In this document: piece after piece, positions 43,217-53,994 of the stretch
Numbering within the stretch: position 1 is the stretch's first letter
How the letters are laid out: each line of letters starts with the position of its first letter
Source of the DNA: Ceriagrion tenellum
Taxonomy: Eukaryota > Arthropoda > Insecta > Odonata > Coenagrionidae
Direction: 5' to 3'
NCBI GenBank assembly: GCA_963169105.1
Contig: OY720642.1
Location: 76,548,716-76,612,715 of the forward strand
Length of the DNA: 64,000 nt
Position numbers and translations under genes: made by a program
Notes under the pieces: model-generated
Database searches by the model: none
What the model was told of the DNA's origin: nothing
What the model saw: only the letters and a program-made list of their open reading frames with translations

Positions 43217-44330
43217 ATCGGCGATGGCCCACTCAATCCTCTAGTTACCACCGCTTTGTGTCCACTGTTGCTTATTCGTCAAGTAAACTCACTCACTGCC
43301 CAGCTTGCCTAGGGGTAGACGAGGAGTATTGAGTTGACGGATGAGCCCACGCTTTGACCACAATTGGTCCGAATTGACCCTCCATGGATCCGGTGGCCCC
43401 TGATGCGATGATGTACTCCGGCAGACCGCACGGCGTCTACCCGGAAAGGGAGCCAGGGAGACACCTAATTTCAAATATTTGGGTAATGGGCTCTTCCGGT
43501 TCTCATAGATGTGCGGTAGGTTTTCGCGAAAGCGAGACGATTACTCGTCTCAGTTGTTTGGGTAACCAAACTAATACGAACACTTCGGGGAGGCGGGGGC
43601 CCATTGAGGTCCTTTTGACCTCAATCCGCCTCATTGGTGTCGGCCTCGAAGGGGCTGTTGATTTCGCTAAGCTTCCCTTCCCATCCTTTCCTTCCCACCT
43701 CTTCCTTGCCTCGGGCATAAGCGTGAAGCTTGAAACCAGGGCGGAAGTTGTAATCCTGCGGCGAGAGCCGAAACACCTGCCCAGCTTGCCTCTTTATCTC
43801 AAGATCCGTCTACTATCTGCGAATAGATAGGCCCACTCGGTAGCAATAAACTAGCCTCGAGTTTATTTAAACATTTTTTTTAACTACCAATTATTTAACC
43901 CTCTATGCACGAGCAAGTCAAATTTGTTATGTTTCAAAATCATTGAAATATCTACTTCCTAAGAGGCTTTTCCATTTAGTTGCTGCGCTAGGCAGAATTG
44001 TACGCTTCGGATTGTGTGGAAAGTTGCTTCTCTTTCGGTGGTTTGACATATAATTTTAACGGATGAATGTGTGACGCTAATCACTAACGACGTGCCTGGT
44101 GGAGCTCTAAAAATAATGTTTCAGCTGTCATATGAAGGAAAAATTGGGAAATTTTGAAAAAGGTACGTTATGTAGGAAATGTTGAAGTACCTATACCTTG
44201 TGTAAATATTATCATTGAAAGTATTATTTTAAACTAAATGCATACCATTCAAATACTTCACATTCAAACTAAATGTTATTATCAATTAAGTTGAAATTTG
44301 GTTCCAAGGTTTCCGCGGCGTTTCAGCACA
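43217..44330. other. unassigned, relatively GC-rich sequence; shares a segment with the window end
   Basis: 43,268-43,345 (ACTGCCCAGCTTGCCTAGG, GAGTATTGAGTTGACGGATG) is related to 63,945-64,000. A 148-codon plus-strand frame (43,384-43,830) spans much of the GC-rich part without a recognisable domain. This may be coding sequence of an element cut by the Harbinger insertion. Confidence 0.35.
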
Positions 44331-45111
44331 TGAAGATCAGCTTTCCGGTTTCCCTCCGCGTGTTGTAGTTTATTGACGACAGTTTCTCCAGCCATCCTGT
44401 TGGCGTCATCGCCAAGAACCCGAATAATTGCAACCGGGATGATGGCTACAACTTATCAAACGCCTGGAAGAGAAGTCAACAGTTCCGAGCGATGTTGTGG
44501 AACTGCATATGCGAAATGAAAACACTCGACGTTGTACTGTCCTTGTATTTTAACAAAATGCAAACTTTGCTACACGTGCGAATTCTCACAGAGAAATAAA
44601 TCATCCGCCTTGACCTGGATTCGAACCCGGATCCCTCGATTTCCGGCCGAGTGCTTTTGCCAGTTAAGCTACTGAGGCGTCCTATTCCCATGCGGATTTT
44701 TTAAGGCGGATGATTTTTTTCTCTGTGGAAATTCGCACATTTGTGCATTGCGGGTGACTCCGTAAAAGTGGAACTCCTTGGCTAGTCCCGGATTGCTTGA
44801 AATTTGTTGCTACACGTGCTTCGGTACTTTAATTGGCCATCATCAGGTATAGAGTAGCCAATGGCCACGTTTAGTAATGTTTTAATGTTATTTTAAAAAA
44901 GTGGACAGTACAACTACGAGTGTTTTTCATTTCTCCTGAAAGAGAGTATTCACGCGTGAAACCAGGCAGCCCCGACCGACCCGACATAGTTATGAATGGA
45001 CGGACCGTGAGATGCATCGCCACTTCAACCTAAAGACGCCAGCAGGATGGCAGGAGAAACTGTCGGCAATAAACGACAACACGCGGAGGGAAACCCGAAA
45101 GTTGATCTTCA
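44331..45111. mobile_element. inverted-repeat-bounded element, 77-bp arms, about 780 bp
   Basis: Arms 44,331-44,407 and 45,035-45,111 are reverse complements with about six mismatches. Each contains CCCTCCGCGTGTTGT and, read outward, GGAGAAACTGTCG, which recalls the GAAAC...GTC core of Penelope-type termini. The interior carries a tRNA-like cassette (44,575-44,738) and a second PLE-type terminus (minus strand CTGATGATGGCCAATT, 44,846). I favour an inverted pair of PLE-type terminal repeats, but an unrelated DNA transposon is possible. Confidence 0.55.
44573..44738 (-). repeat. tRNA-like (Ser-GGA-like) cassette inside a 36-bp inverted repeat
   Basis: Arms GTGCGAATTCTCACAGAG, AAATAAATCATCCGCCTT (44,577-44,612) and the reverse complement (44,702-44,738) differ at a few positions. 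Between them, on the minus strand, lies a tRNA-like fold: GCCTCAG start, A box TAGCTTAACTGG, anticodon arm CTCGG-CCGGAAA-TCGAG, perfect B box GGTTCGAATCC and 5 of 7 acceptor pairs. The leader CATGGGAATAGGACGCC matches that of the 24.8-kb cassette. Confidence 0.6.
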
Positions 45112-45714
45112 AATTGCAATTTTTTATAAAGTGTTTAAATATCACTTTTTTAAAAACTAATATAGTATCAGTATGTTTTTCATGCTGATGTTTCATAATT
45201 CTGTCCATAGAAGGTTAACCATCCACTTGGCTTCAATTTTTCTTGCAAATTTTATAATTTCAAAAGCAGCTGCTACCATAAGATATTGAAACTTTTTAGA
45301 CCAGCTGTTTCTTTCGATCAGCTCTGACTACGCCATCCCATTAACCTCTTGTTTGTGTGAGGGAAACAAGGAGTGGTGCAGAAGCGTGAGCATCATGGCG
45401 TGTTAAAACAAAGACGAAGAAAATTGAAAATTCTTTATTTCCCACCGGTCGGTAATAAACTGTGAGGCGACTCGGAGGGAAATTAAACTTGTCACCTTGC
45501 CCACGTTTGTAGTGCGAGTATTATAATACTCGTGATGAGCAACGATCACAAATCTTGAAAAAGATATGCAAACGAGAAAAATATTGTGAGGGCCGAAAGG
45601 CGACGTATTAGAGGCATGGGGAGGCAACAATTCAAGTTCCATTGTCACCCACCCTTTCTTTCCAAAATACAAGGAGATTTCGTTTTCTTTTTCGCTCACG
45701 TTTCTAGACGCAAA
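45112..45714. other. unassigned sequence
   Basis: A 98-codon minus-strand frame (45,403-45,699) has no recognised motif. Confidence 0.35.
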
Positions 45715-45765
45715 TCACCAGCCACCCTGTGTATGCGGCGGCTCGCAGGGTAGTATGTAGATGTA
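45715..45765 (+). repeat. CR1-like 3' end fragment
   Basis: GCGGCGGCTCGCAGGGTAGT then ATGTAGATGTAC is the plus-strand form of the CR1-like 3' terminus. It is only about 50 bp, with no RT attached. Confidence 0.6.
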
Positions 45766-46030
45766 CTATTCAGAGATGCAAATGAAATCCCCCGAGACGC
45801 ATTAGGAATTTGCAACGGAGCTATATAATTGACAGTGGGAAGGAGTTTGTGGCGGAGTGTGTAGTAGGGTAGAACGTCATGTAGTTTAACATAACTATAG
45901 GGTGAATGTAAATTTTGTTATCGAAACATTCTTTTCTGCGAAGCTAAATGGTGAGATAATTTTCTCAGTTTGTATTGCTGGTCAATTAGCCAAGACATGA
46001 TATACGTGTGGGTTTATAAGAAAATATAAG
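45766..46030. other. unassigned sequence
   Basis: No feature recognised. Confidence 0.4.
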
Positions 46031-46090
46031 ATATCAGGCCTGATGATGATTGAAAATCGAAACTTTGGTCGAATAAAAATTTATCGCAGT
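46031..46090 (+). ncRNA. hammerhead-ribozyme-like motif (Penelope-type terminus)
   Basis: The full conserved core is present in order: CTGATGA (46,040-46,046), stem II GATT-GAA-AATC (46,048-46,058), GAAAC (46,059-46,063), loop TTTG and GTC (46,068-46,070). A15.1-U16.1 and C15.2-G16.2 would form the minimal stem III typical of PLE hammerheads. Stem I pairs only at the first position and sporadically beyond, so this is probably a decayed ribozyme. Confidence 0.5.
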
Positions 46091-46892
46091 GGAAAATTGC
46101 CTTAACTATCATTCTTTATGAAGAAAATATAAGGTTTGCTAAACGAGTAAAAAAGAATAATGCAACATTACAAGAATTATAACCATGTTTTATGCATATT
46201 AATCCATAAAATAAAGTAACATGTTGAATGTATTTACTAATTAGAGCTATTTTTTAAACGACCATTCATGGACTATCCAACCCCGCCAATTCCCGATAGA
46301 ATATGCAAATTTCATTTTATTTCACTCATCCAATATCGAGTTTGCACTAATGTTGTTTCACAAGAACATCGTCCCATTTCTGGAAAAAATAATGGCATTG
46401 CACGGAGTTTTTCGTACTTAATATTCTTCATCGAAAAAGAAGCGTTTCAAGCAGAATTTGAATTTTATATTCTCTCCTCTGGATATTATCATATTTTGCA
46501 TCTCAAAACTGAGCGTACTGTACTAGCACCACAAGGATATATAATAACATCATAAACTGATCTTAGAGAAACAATTACCCGAGCTTAAAGTTCAACGGCA
46601 CGTGAACCTTTATTTGTGTGCGACCAACAATTTACATTCATTTTATCTAATTACAGCAAGAGCGTTTACTCAAACTGTTGAGGTGTCTGCTAACAGCTAG
46701 TAATACCAGCATAGAAGTGTAGTTGCACATGATTGAAACTAATTTTTGTATTATGCTATTACATTACAGTGAAACGTCGACAGTGGATGTAGAGCAAAAG
46801 AGATTGGAATTAAGTAATTTGGTATTACTGAAGTGTATTAAATATAAAATGTATGCATACTTCACGGTCCAATTTATCCTTGTGGTACTTAG
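46091..46892. other. unassigned AT-rich sequence
   Basis: No gene or repeat recognised apart from the palindrome arm ending near 46,889. Confidence 0.4.
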
Positions 46893-47454
46893 GTCAGTAC
46901 CACTCGACTCATTGGTCGTTCAATCGTAAGATTGGTTGACTGCAGCCCTCCATCCTTCCCTATCTTAAGCTAGTTCCCTTACCTCCTGGTATATCTTCAT
47001 ATGTGCTTTCCTATTTATTTGGATCATGAACTTAATCCTGGGTCTTCCTATGGGGACTTTTCCTTCTATTTAACCTTAAATTATGTTCCTCACAAACCCA
47101 TTGTGTCTCAAGGTGTGTCCAATCAATCTCGTTCTTCTTTTCTGTATAGTGTTTCATATGGTCCTTTCCTCGTCTACTCTTCCGTACTCTTCCATTATTT
47201 CATATTTTTTTCATCTATTTTATCTTAAGCATCCTCCTCCAGCACTATGTTTCAAAGGCTTCTAGTCAATTCCGGTCAGCTTTTCCAATGGTTTATACTT
47301 CCGATCCATAGAGTTCTACGCTCCACACGAAGGTTTGCACTTACTGTTTCCTGGTTTTTAGTGCTATCTTCTTTGAGCACAGCAGATGTATTTTTCTTAT
47401 GAACGCCTGCTTAGCTTGGGCTAATCTCAGCTTGATGTTTGTTGTCAGTACCAC
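46893..47454 (-). pseudogene. L1-like RT tail, copy 5, with 11-bp target duplication
   Basis: The minus strand carries the L1-like C-terminal region: SRSKRSHEKNTSAVLKEDST-like words, RTIWNTIQKRRTRLIG-like words, the KIEGK-VPIGRPR motif and the KYQEVREL...DREGWRAAVNQS tail, with stops. The 11-mer GTCAGTACCAC is present at 46,893-46,903 and 47,444-47,454, defining a 540-bp insertion whose 3' end is at 46,904. It is 5'-truncated. The empty site would be a 15-bp-stem palindrome. Confidence 0.75.
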
Positions 47455-47470
47455 AAGGATAAATAATAAA

Positions 47471-47768
47471 TCAAGACTGGGTGTACGATATTAGCGTTAA
47501 CTTCTGTGATATCGTCAAAGATAATTTGCAAAAGAAGGGTCTTGATGCCCATAAGACGCGGACAGCAATGATTCGTCGTCTGAAGAATAATAAAACTTGG
47601 GTCCAGATGAGCCAAGGCTCAAAAACACCAGCCATTAAAATAATTAACAATAAGCACTTGATTCATTTTCTCCGTCATCCACCCATCTTGAATCCTTCCA
47701 ATGCCGTCTTATCTCCTCCAACCGTCCGTCGAGTGAGCGGAAAAAGCTTGGGCGTCAAGGAGAATAGA
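47471..47768 (+). repeat. dispersed repeat D, copy 1, with 97-codon open frame
   Basis: About 300 bp, related to 48,655-48,965 in the same orientation: TCGTCAAAGATAATTTGCAA, AATGATTCGTCGTCTG, AATAATAAAACTTGGGTCCA, ATTAACAATAAGCACTTGAT and AGCTTGGGCGTCAAGGAGA. A plus-strand frame (47,481-47,774) reads MYDISVNFCDIVKDNLQKKG through HKTRTAMIRRLKNNKTWVQM, with plausible protein composition. The second copy is frame-shifted. The family is unknown. Confidence 0.6.
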
Positions 47769-48087
47769 ATATAAACAACTTTATTGTTCTGGGAACAAAG
47801 TCTCTTGGGAACATAAATTCAACACATGCCACCATTGGGCAACTAAAACAAAACAATAATGCAAATAATTACGCAAAACTGTGGTAACTAAATTAGAAAG
47901 ATGACAAAGATAATTTAAACAATTGTCACGTTTACAAAACCAAAACTTAATTATTAATCAACCTTTCCTGAATCAGCTCAGTTACAGAAGGAATACAAAA
48001 ATCATAAAATTTAAATAATCATTTTAACAATTTACAAATATTATTCAATAATATGCTAAAATGAGAATGTGATATTCAAGACCATGA
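47769..48087. other. unassigned AT-rich sequence
   Basis: No feature recognised. Confidence 0.4.
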
Positions 48088-48480
48088 ATATATATTATGG
48101 ATTGGGATCTCGTTGCCAAAAAGCGTTGTCTAGAATTCCAGTAAACAAACAACTTTTTGGAAAGTGGTTCCGCCTAGTGATGAAAGACGGAAGTTCAAAT
48201 GTAAATACAGGCGACAGATTGTAAATATACTCGTCTTACCGGTTTTGTCATGTATGTAGGTACATTGCTTTTTACTTACTTTTAAGTAATCCTAATGCAG
48301 TGGATAAAAAATGTAGTAATACACGCGGGACGTAACTATCCTCTTTTTTAATATCGTTCGGTATACAGATATATTTAATTCCTCTACAAACTTTAATAAA
48401 ACAAATGTTCAGTTAACTTCTTCTTACTTCGTAAATATCGCTATCCGGAATTTTAATCATAATGCGAGGTGAAAAAGGTG
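48088..48480 (-). repeat. dispersed repeat C, copy 2
   Basis: Reverse-complement counterpart of 35,862-36,245. Shared blocks include AAAGTGGTTCCGCCTAGTGA, TGAAAGACGGAAGTTCAAAT, CAGTGGATAAAAAATGTAGT and AATATATTTAATTCCTC-like sequence. The THAP exon is not adjacent here. Confidence 0.7.
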
Positions 48481-48536
48481 GAATGAATCAGAAGACGGAT
48501 ACAAGATCTTTTCAAGTAACAAGGTCCCCTGGGCGC

Positions 48537-48654
48537 CCTTCGTTAAGAGTAGGCTAATGCCGACGCCGGGTTTCTATCCACTCTTCCTCCCTTGCCTATC
48601 CCCTATGGCGCAAATGACCTTAGCTGTCGGTCGCCTCCCCAAAATCCAATCCAA
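48537..48654 (+). repeat. SINE tail (16.8-kb family) without its tRNA head
   Basis: TTCGTTAAGAGTAGGCTAAT, GCCGACGCCGGGTTTCTATC and CCTCCCCAAAATCCAATCC match 16,977-17,090. The tRNA-like head is missing. It ends directly at dispersed repeat D, copy 2. Confidence 0.75.
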
Positions 48655-48965
48655 ATAAAACAAGACTGAGAGTATGGTACTAGCGTTCTGCGATCTCGTC
48701 AAAGAGAATTGGCAAAAGAATGTCTTGAGGCCCATGAGACGCGGGAAACAATGATTCGTCGTCTGTCGTACTAAGAATAATAAAACTTGGGTCCACATGA
48801 GCTAACAAAAACCCTAGTCATTAAAAGAATTAACAATAAGCACTTGATTCATTCTCCTCGTCATCTGCCCATCTTAAATCCTCCCTATGCCGTCTCATCT
48901 CCTCCCACCGGCCGTCGAGTGAACGGGAACAGCTTGGGCGTCGAGGAGAGAGACAGGTGGGCGAT
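48655..48965 (+). repeat. dispersed repeat D, copy 2
   Basis: Begins ACAAGACTGAGAGTATGG and follows the block order of copy 1 to AGCTTGGGCGTCGAGGAGA, with an extra stretch after CGTCGTCTG and a broken reading frame. Confidence 0.65.
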
Positions 48966-51837
48966 CCAGTACTCGTGGGCGCTAATTATTTCACGGTCCA
49001 ATTTGCACTCTATAATTGCGGCCTAGCCCTTCTGCGCTAGCGGGCGTGGGTCCGCAGGATTACCACTCCCTCTCCCCCTGAACTATTGTCAGAGGGTTTA
49101 GAAATAATGAGTAACCGGCGATGGAGAACCTAATACCTGCAATTAATACAATGCATTGTCTTGGCGGCTGTAGCAGATGATTGCTTGAAAGTCCCTGAGT
49201 TCATTATTCATCTATGTGTTATCTTCATCTATGGATACACAACACTGCATTTTTCGCAATATTTTGAGTGACGGAAGAATGAGTCGGAGAAACGTGAAAA
49301 TAAGGGTGCAGTCTACACGACCTCGTGAAATTGATAGCTCTTCGTAGATTTTCATTAAGTCTAAACGTAATTTGCGATGGGATTGATCTTTTATCGTGAT
49401 ATTTTACGATTAATTCAATTATTGTGTTATAAATAATGAGCCAAAAACTGTCTTGCTAAAGCAGTTAATCATCCTCACAACTTTTCAACCTACTGTCATT
49501 ATTATTTACTGGCTAACTTGGTGTTATCACGGAAGTTGGTGGGCCATCAGGTTATTTGGTTATGAAAATGTCAGCCGATCTTTTAAAAGTCATTGACATA
49601 GAAAGCAATGCAGTGCATCTGATTCTGGTAATCCTTTAAACAGTACGTTAAAGGAGAGAGCAGATAGCACCTTGATGCACGCAAGGGATTCCTTTTTCCT
49701 TGCGAAAAATGATCCAATCACAACGGCCACTGCACATAATGTGTCGCTAAAGCGGATAAAATAACACTTCTTTGTGTGCACGTTATGTCTTCTTTGCATT
49801 TCCTTAATGAATAATTACAGCACTATGACAACTGCTTTGCATATTCTTATAATTTCGGTGCCTTGACTGTACAATTTCAACAACACTGCTTTAAGTACGG
49901 TCAATTTCGCCTTTTTATTTCCTTTAAATACAATAGTGCTATCTTAACTTATGGCTCAATATATTATCTTGTAAACTATTGCAGTTTCATCAATTCTCTT
50001 CCTCAAAGAGATAACCAGGTACATGAATCAAATGCGCATCGTAAATGCAAGAGTGTCACATCAGGATACACTTCAATGAGATTTACGCTAAACCGGACCT
50101 TAAAACCTTATCCAGTAGCAATAATTCAATCTAAATCAATTGTAATTAATTACTTTTCCAGTAGAAAAAACCAAAAGGCTTCAACTGAACATGAAACGGC
50201 TCAGCTTAAGGCATTGTTCAGTTAGTTCTCAGTGTTTCCGAATTAACCATTGGCACACGATGATTCGACAAGTGATATGCGCACTGGCAGATTCTAAAAT
50301 TGACTGAAATATATCTCGGGAATTTTATCTCCTGATTATAATTTTCTAGACTAAATTTAACCAGAAGTAACTTTGATCATGCTGTTAGTCATTTTTTTAT
50401 CGTAGGTTGTGCGGAAGTTCTCGAAATCGTAGAACAGTAGTGGTGTTGGATTTTATTCATTATCCTTTGGGGCTTAAATGCATGGGCAAATTTCGAGCTC
50501 TTCAATGTAAATAATATCCCATGAAATCGCCTATTTGACCAAACGTAAATAGCATGTGTAAAGTTTAGAAAACGGCCTGAAATTTATTATCGCGTATTTC
50601 CCCAATGATTACGAAAAAGAAGTAGATTCTAATGCCATTGAACTAATATTGCTTTAATTAATATTTATAAATTTTAATAGGTAAAATTTATCGGCAATTA
50701 ATGTAAACTAAACACGCTCCGCTAATAAAAAATAGCCAAACGTGCATGCAAGCCATAAATGTTGAGCTCATGTTTGTGAGGGGATTAAGCCCACGGTTAT
50801 GCTGTGGTAGAAAAATTAAACTGGTCACAAGCGAAGAAATAAAAGAAAGAGAGAATAGCAGTATAATAATGATCTTAGCCTCTTGAGGAGCAGTTCTTGG
50901 CGGTCGACGCCGTATCTGCGTCGACTTGCTGCACAGCTGCGGGCTGACTGCCGGCCGGTGAGCTCCGGTCGCGGCGAAAGTCGAAAGAAAAAGGGAGGTA
51001 GCCGATCGGTCGGTGTGCTGATAACGCAAAGGAATGATATTTTTTCATGTAGAATCATCAAACATCAGTGAACACCGGCACCGATGGTGTTCATTGCTGG
51101 AAGTGAGCTGGGTTTGAAGGTGCGAACAATGTTTACGCATAAGAAATAGAACAATACGCAGTAAGTTTGACTCAAATAGGTGATTCGCGTGTTTAACAGC
51201 ATTTAACATTACGTTTGCAATATATATCATCAATATCCAAAATCGGCAGCAATATAACGTGCAATCGATGTGAAAGGCACATACTGAGCACACTCCGTAA
51301 CGTCATTCTTGCGTCGTAATCGTGTACCCGATCGAGAGTCCATGTTCATTTCAGCCGTGTATCTAGCCACGAAATTGTAGATTCAGGATTGATCGCTCGC
51401 TCCTTTACTTCTTCCGGCATTCCAGCAGCGTCGTTGTTTTTCGGACAACGTTTCTTCTCCTATCGACGAGATGTCCCCGGTTGTGCTGCTTTTTTCGCTT
51501 GGTTTTACTGTCGAGACGGTCGCGTCTGATTGGCTGCCCGTTTTGGCACCAAAAACACTTTTTGCGCCATTTTCCTTTCTGTTCCCTCCGATGCGCGTCA
51601 GCACTCACTTCCTGGTCGTCGCTAGGTTGAGCCATCTTCTCTGTTGATGTTACTGTCTCAAAAGAAGCAAGTGACGTCAAATTCTATAAACTTCTGTGTA
51701 TATATTTCCCGAAATTCGTTCACCTCGATGTTTTTCCATTTGGGACGGGAAACATAGCGAGAGCAATATTCTAGGATCTATACCTCCGGTTAATACTGTC
51801 GATATTTTTTTGTATCCAGAAAATCCATCAGCATAGT
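48966..51837. other. unassigned sequence, no gene recognised
   Basis: About 2.9 kb. 50,880-51,000 and 51,380-51,640 are more GC- and CpG-rich. Two overlapping minus-strand frames (51,383-51,604 and 51,405-51,680), rich in K/R/S, lie in the latter. They could mark a first exon or promoter-like patch but carry no recognised domain. Confidence 0.35.
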
Positions 51838-52081
51838 TGAACAGTTTCGCCCGTCAACATGTTGCCGACAATTATCGCTCTCTGCAAACGCAGCTATGAT
51901 ACGGGTTCACAGTTTTACGTGAGGCCATGCGAAGCGTTTTGCGCGTAGCCAAATCAGGTGCTTCGATGGCGGTTCATTCGAAGCGACTGCAAGACGAAAT
52001 GACTGCGAGCGAAACTATGCGAAGCATTTCCCGTCAAACGTGTGGCCGTGTTACATGTGAGCCCGCGTTAAACTGTTCATG
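51838..52081. repeat. possible MITE with short terminal inverted repeats
   Basis: TGAACAGTTTCGCCCG at left and CGCGTTAAACTGTTCA at right are imperfect inverted repeats. The 244-bp unit is CpG-rich, with repeated GCGAAGC/GCGAAGCG words inside. No target duplication recognised. Confidence 0.35.
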
Positions 52082-53130
52082 ACGCATTTAGGAGGAATAG
52101 TTGTGCGCTGTAATTTTCGAACAGTTGTGCCAGCTAGATTTCATCAAAATTTGAAATTTCGGGAAAAAAATGAATTCGTTTCATATTCGCAGAGCGTCGT
52201 TGATTATTCCCATGCGACCGAATCGACGTCAACTCGCCAGGTGGACGCTGACCACGGTAAGCGCGCTCGCGACGCTGGAAGTGTGACAGGCCCATTACAT
52301 GTCGAGTTAAGTGTTTCCAAGTCCTCCAGGGTGCTTCGGCGGGCGACATTTGAGGGCCGCCGAAAAAATTCACGGGGGCGTAAAAGTCTGGGCTGTGAAG
52401 CTACAGTTGGAAAATCCACGAAGAAAAATATTCTCGAAAACCACTCTTTGAAAATAAAAAAATAAGATTGAAATACATTCCTTCCGTAGTCGTTACTGAA
52501 ATGGTTGAAAAAGGGAGGAGGAGAGATGAGATTTTTTTAAGCAAGGTTGTCTGAGGGAGGTTGAAGAAAATGGACCTGAAGATGCTCCCGGTCGTTAAAG
52601 CAAGGAGCGGTATGAGTAGGACACAGAAGTGGCGACTGACGAGTGTTTTTTTTTCTTTCCCCCCCCCCCCCCACCTACCCCCGGCCATCCTGGGTGTGTC
52701 ACACCCACCAGAGGGAATTTTCGAGGAAACTTGGCTCGCGAGTTTCTAGCATCTTCCGTTTCGGTTGTAATCTGGACGAGGATCTGTTCGGATAATTTGC
52801 TTGGTTGAGATGTCAGTAAAAACGCGGATAGATGTTAGCCAGGGCTGTAAATTAACGCCGATACGTTTTACTGCATGCATTAAAATCCATTCGCCCACCC
52901 TCCCCCGGGGTATCCCCGCCTGTTTCGGAGCGAAACGAAGAAAAATTGGACGGGAGCTCCTTTTTAAGGATCCTTTAATAGCCCTTATATTTAAAGATGC
53001 ACTGGCCGAACTAACGCTAGTTTTCTGAAAAGCCAATTTTCCTGCTGAAGATCTAGTGAAGAGATCTCACATGATCAAATGTTTCAAATTCTAGACTTTG
53101 TCTTACATGACATAATACACAACGATTGAA
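52082..53130. other. unassigned sequence with poly-C run
   Basis: 52,658-52,673 is an uninterrupted C run of about 15. A 128-codon basic plus-strand frame (52,079-52,465) overlaps a GC-richer patch but shows no domain. Confidence 0.4.
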
Positions 53131-53250
53131 AACTTTTTTTTAATTTTAAATTATATTATTAATCAAATATTATAATTAAATATTTAATATAATTAAATAG
53201 ATTATAATATTAAATATTAAATAATATATTATAATTAAATATTTAATCTT
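53131..53250. repeat. AT-only quasi-palindromic tract
   Basis: Repeated TTAAATATTTAAT and TATAATTAAATA words on both strands form several short palindromes. Low-complexity DNA. Confidence 0.7.
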
Positions 53251-53994
53251 ATTGGTCTAGTTCTGATCCCTGAATTTAGAGTTCTCCGGACTTGATGGTA
53301 TGTAGGATAATAGTATTGATATTTATATTTTCCCAAGAACCATGATTTTCTAGGAATACATAGTATAAGATACGTCAATTTAAAAAACCACAGAAACTGT
53401 GTACAATAGAAATTCACATATAATTGTACACATAAGAAAATAGTAATGGACGCAGTCAGTAGAAGTAATATTTAGATATTCATCAACGGAATAAAACATG
53501 TTATTTTGGAAGGATGAAGAATAATATGAGTTTAGGATATTAGTTTAAGTAAATTTTTGCGATTTTTTCGAAAAGTATAGTGATTTGCTCAATTTAATGA
53601 TGGCATATCATTAATGAGTAGTGTATAATACGAAAGCTAGTTTGCTGCATATCTCATTGTTATATACAAGGTCGTTTAATATCTATTGTGTTCTTCCTTC
53701 GATATAGGTCTTCTTCGCAACATACATACATCCGCCATTAATGAGCTAATTATTCTGTATTCTCCATAAGCATAGTATAGGTTGTTCGACTTTTTTATTG
53801 ACTTGGTAGTGCACTTGTATTCGAAATGACAACTTGTGCTGCATATTTGCCGATTTCCTTGGGTTTGTTATGGTAAAAAATGCTCAAACAGCATATAAAT
53901 GGCAGACATGTGGAGGAAATGTTTGCGAAGACCTGTATGTAAGTGAGAATACAATCGATATCAAACGACCTTACGCTACATACAGTCCGCGGCC
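53251..53994. other. unassigned sequence
   Basis: No feature recognised. Confidence 0.4.

Noticed and set aside
43384..43830. 148-codon frame as a host gene
   Set aside because: No domain, no splice or start context, and part of the locus is repetitive (shared with the window end).
47083..47265. Hydrophobic frames such as those at 47,001-47,265 and 16,267-16,641 as membrane proteins
   Set aside because: They are antisense translations of the L1-like RT tail; the same hydrophobic words recur wherever that tail is inverted.
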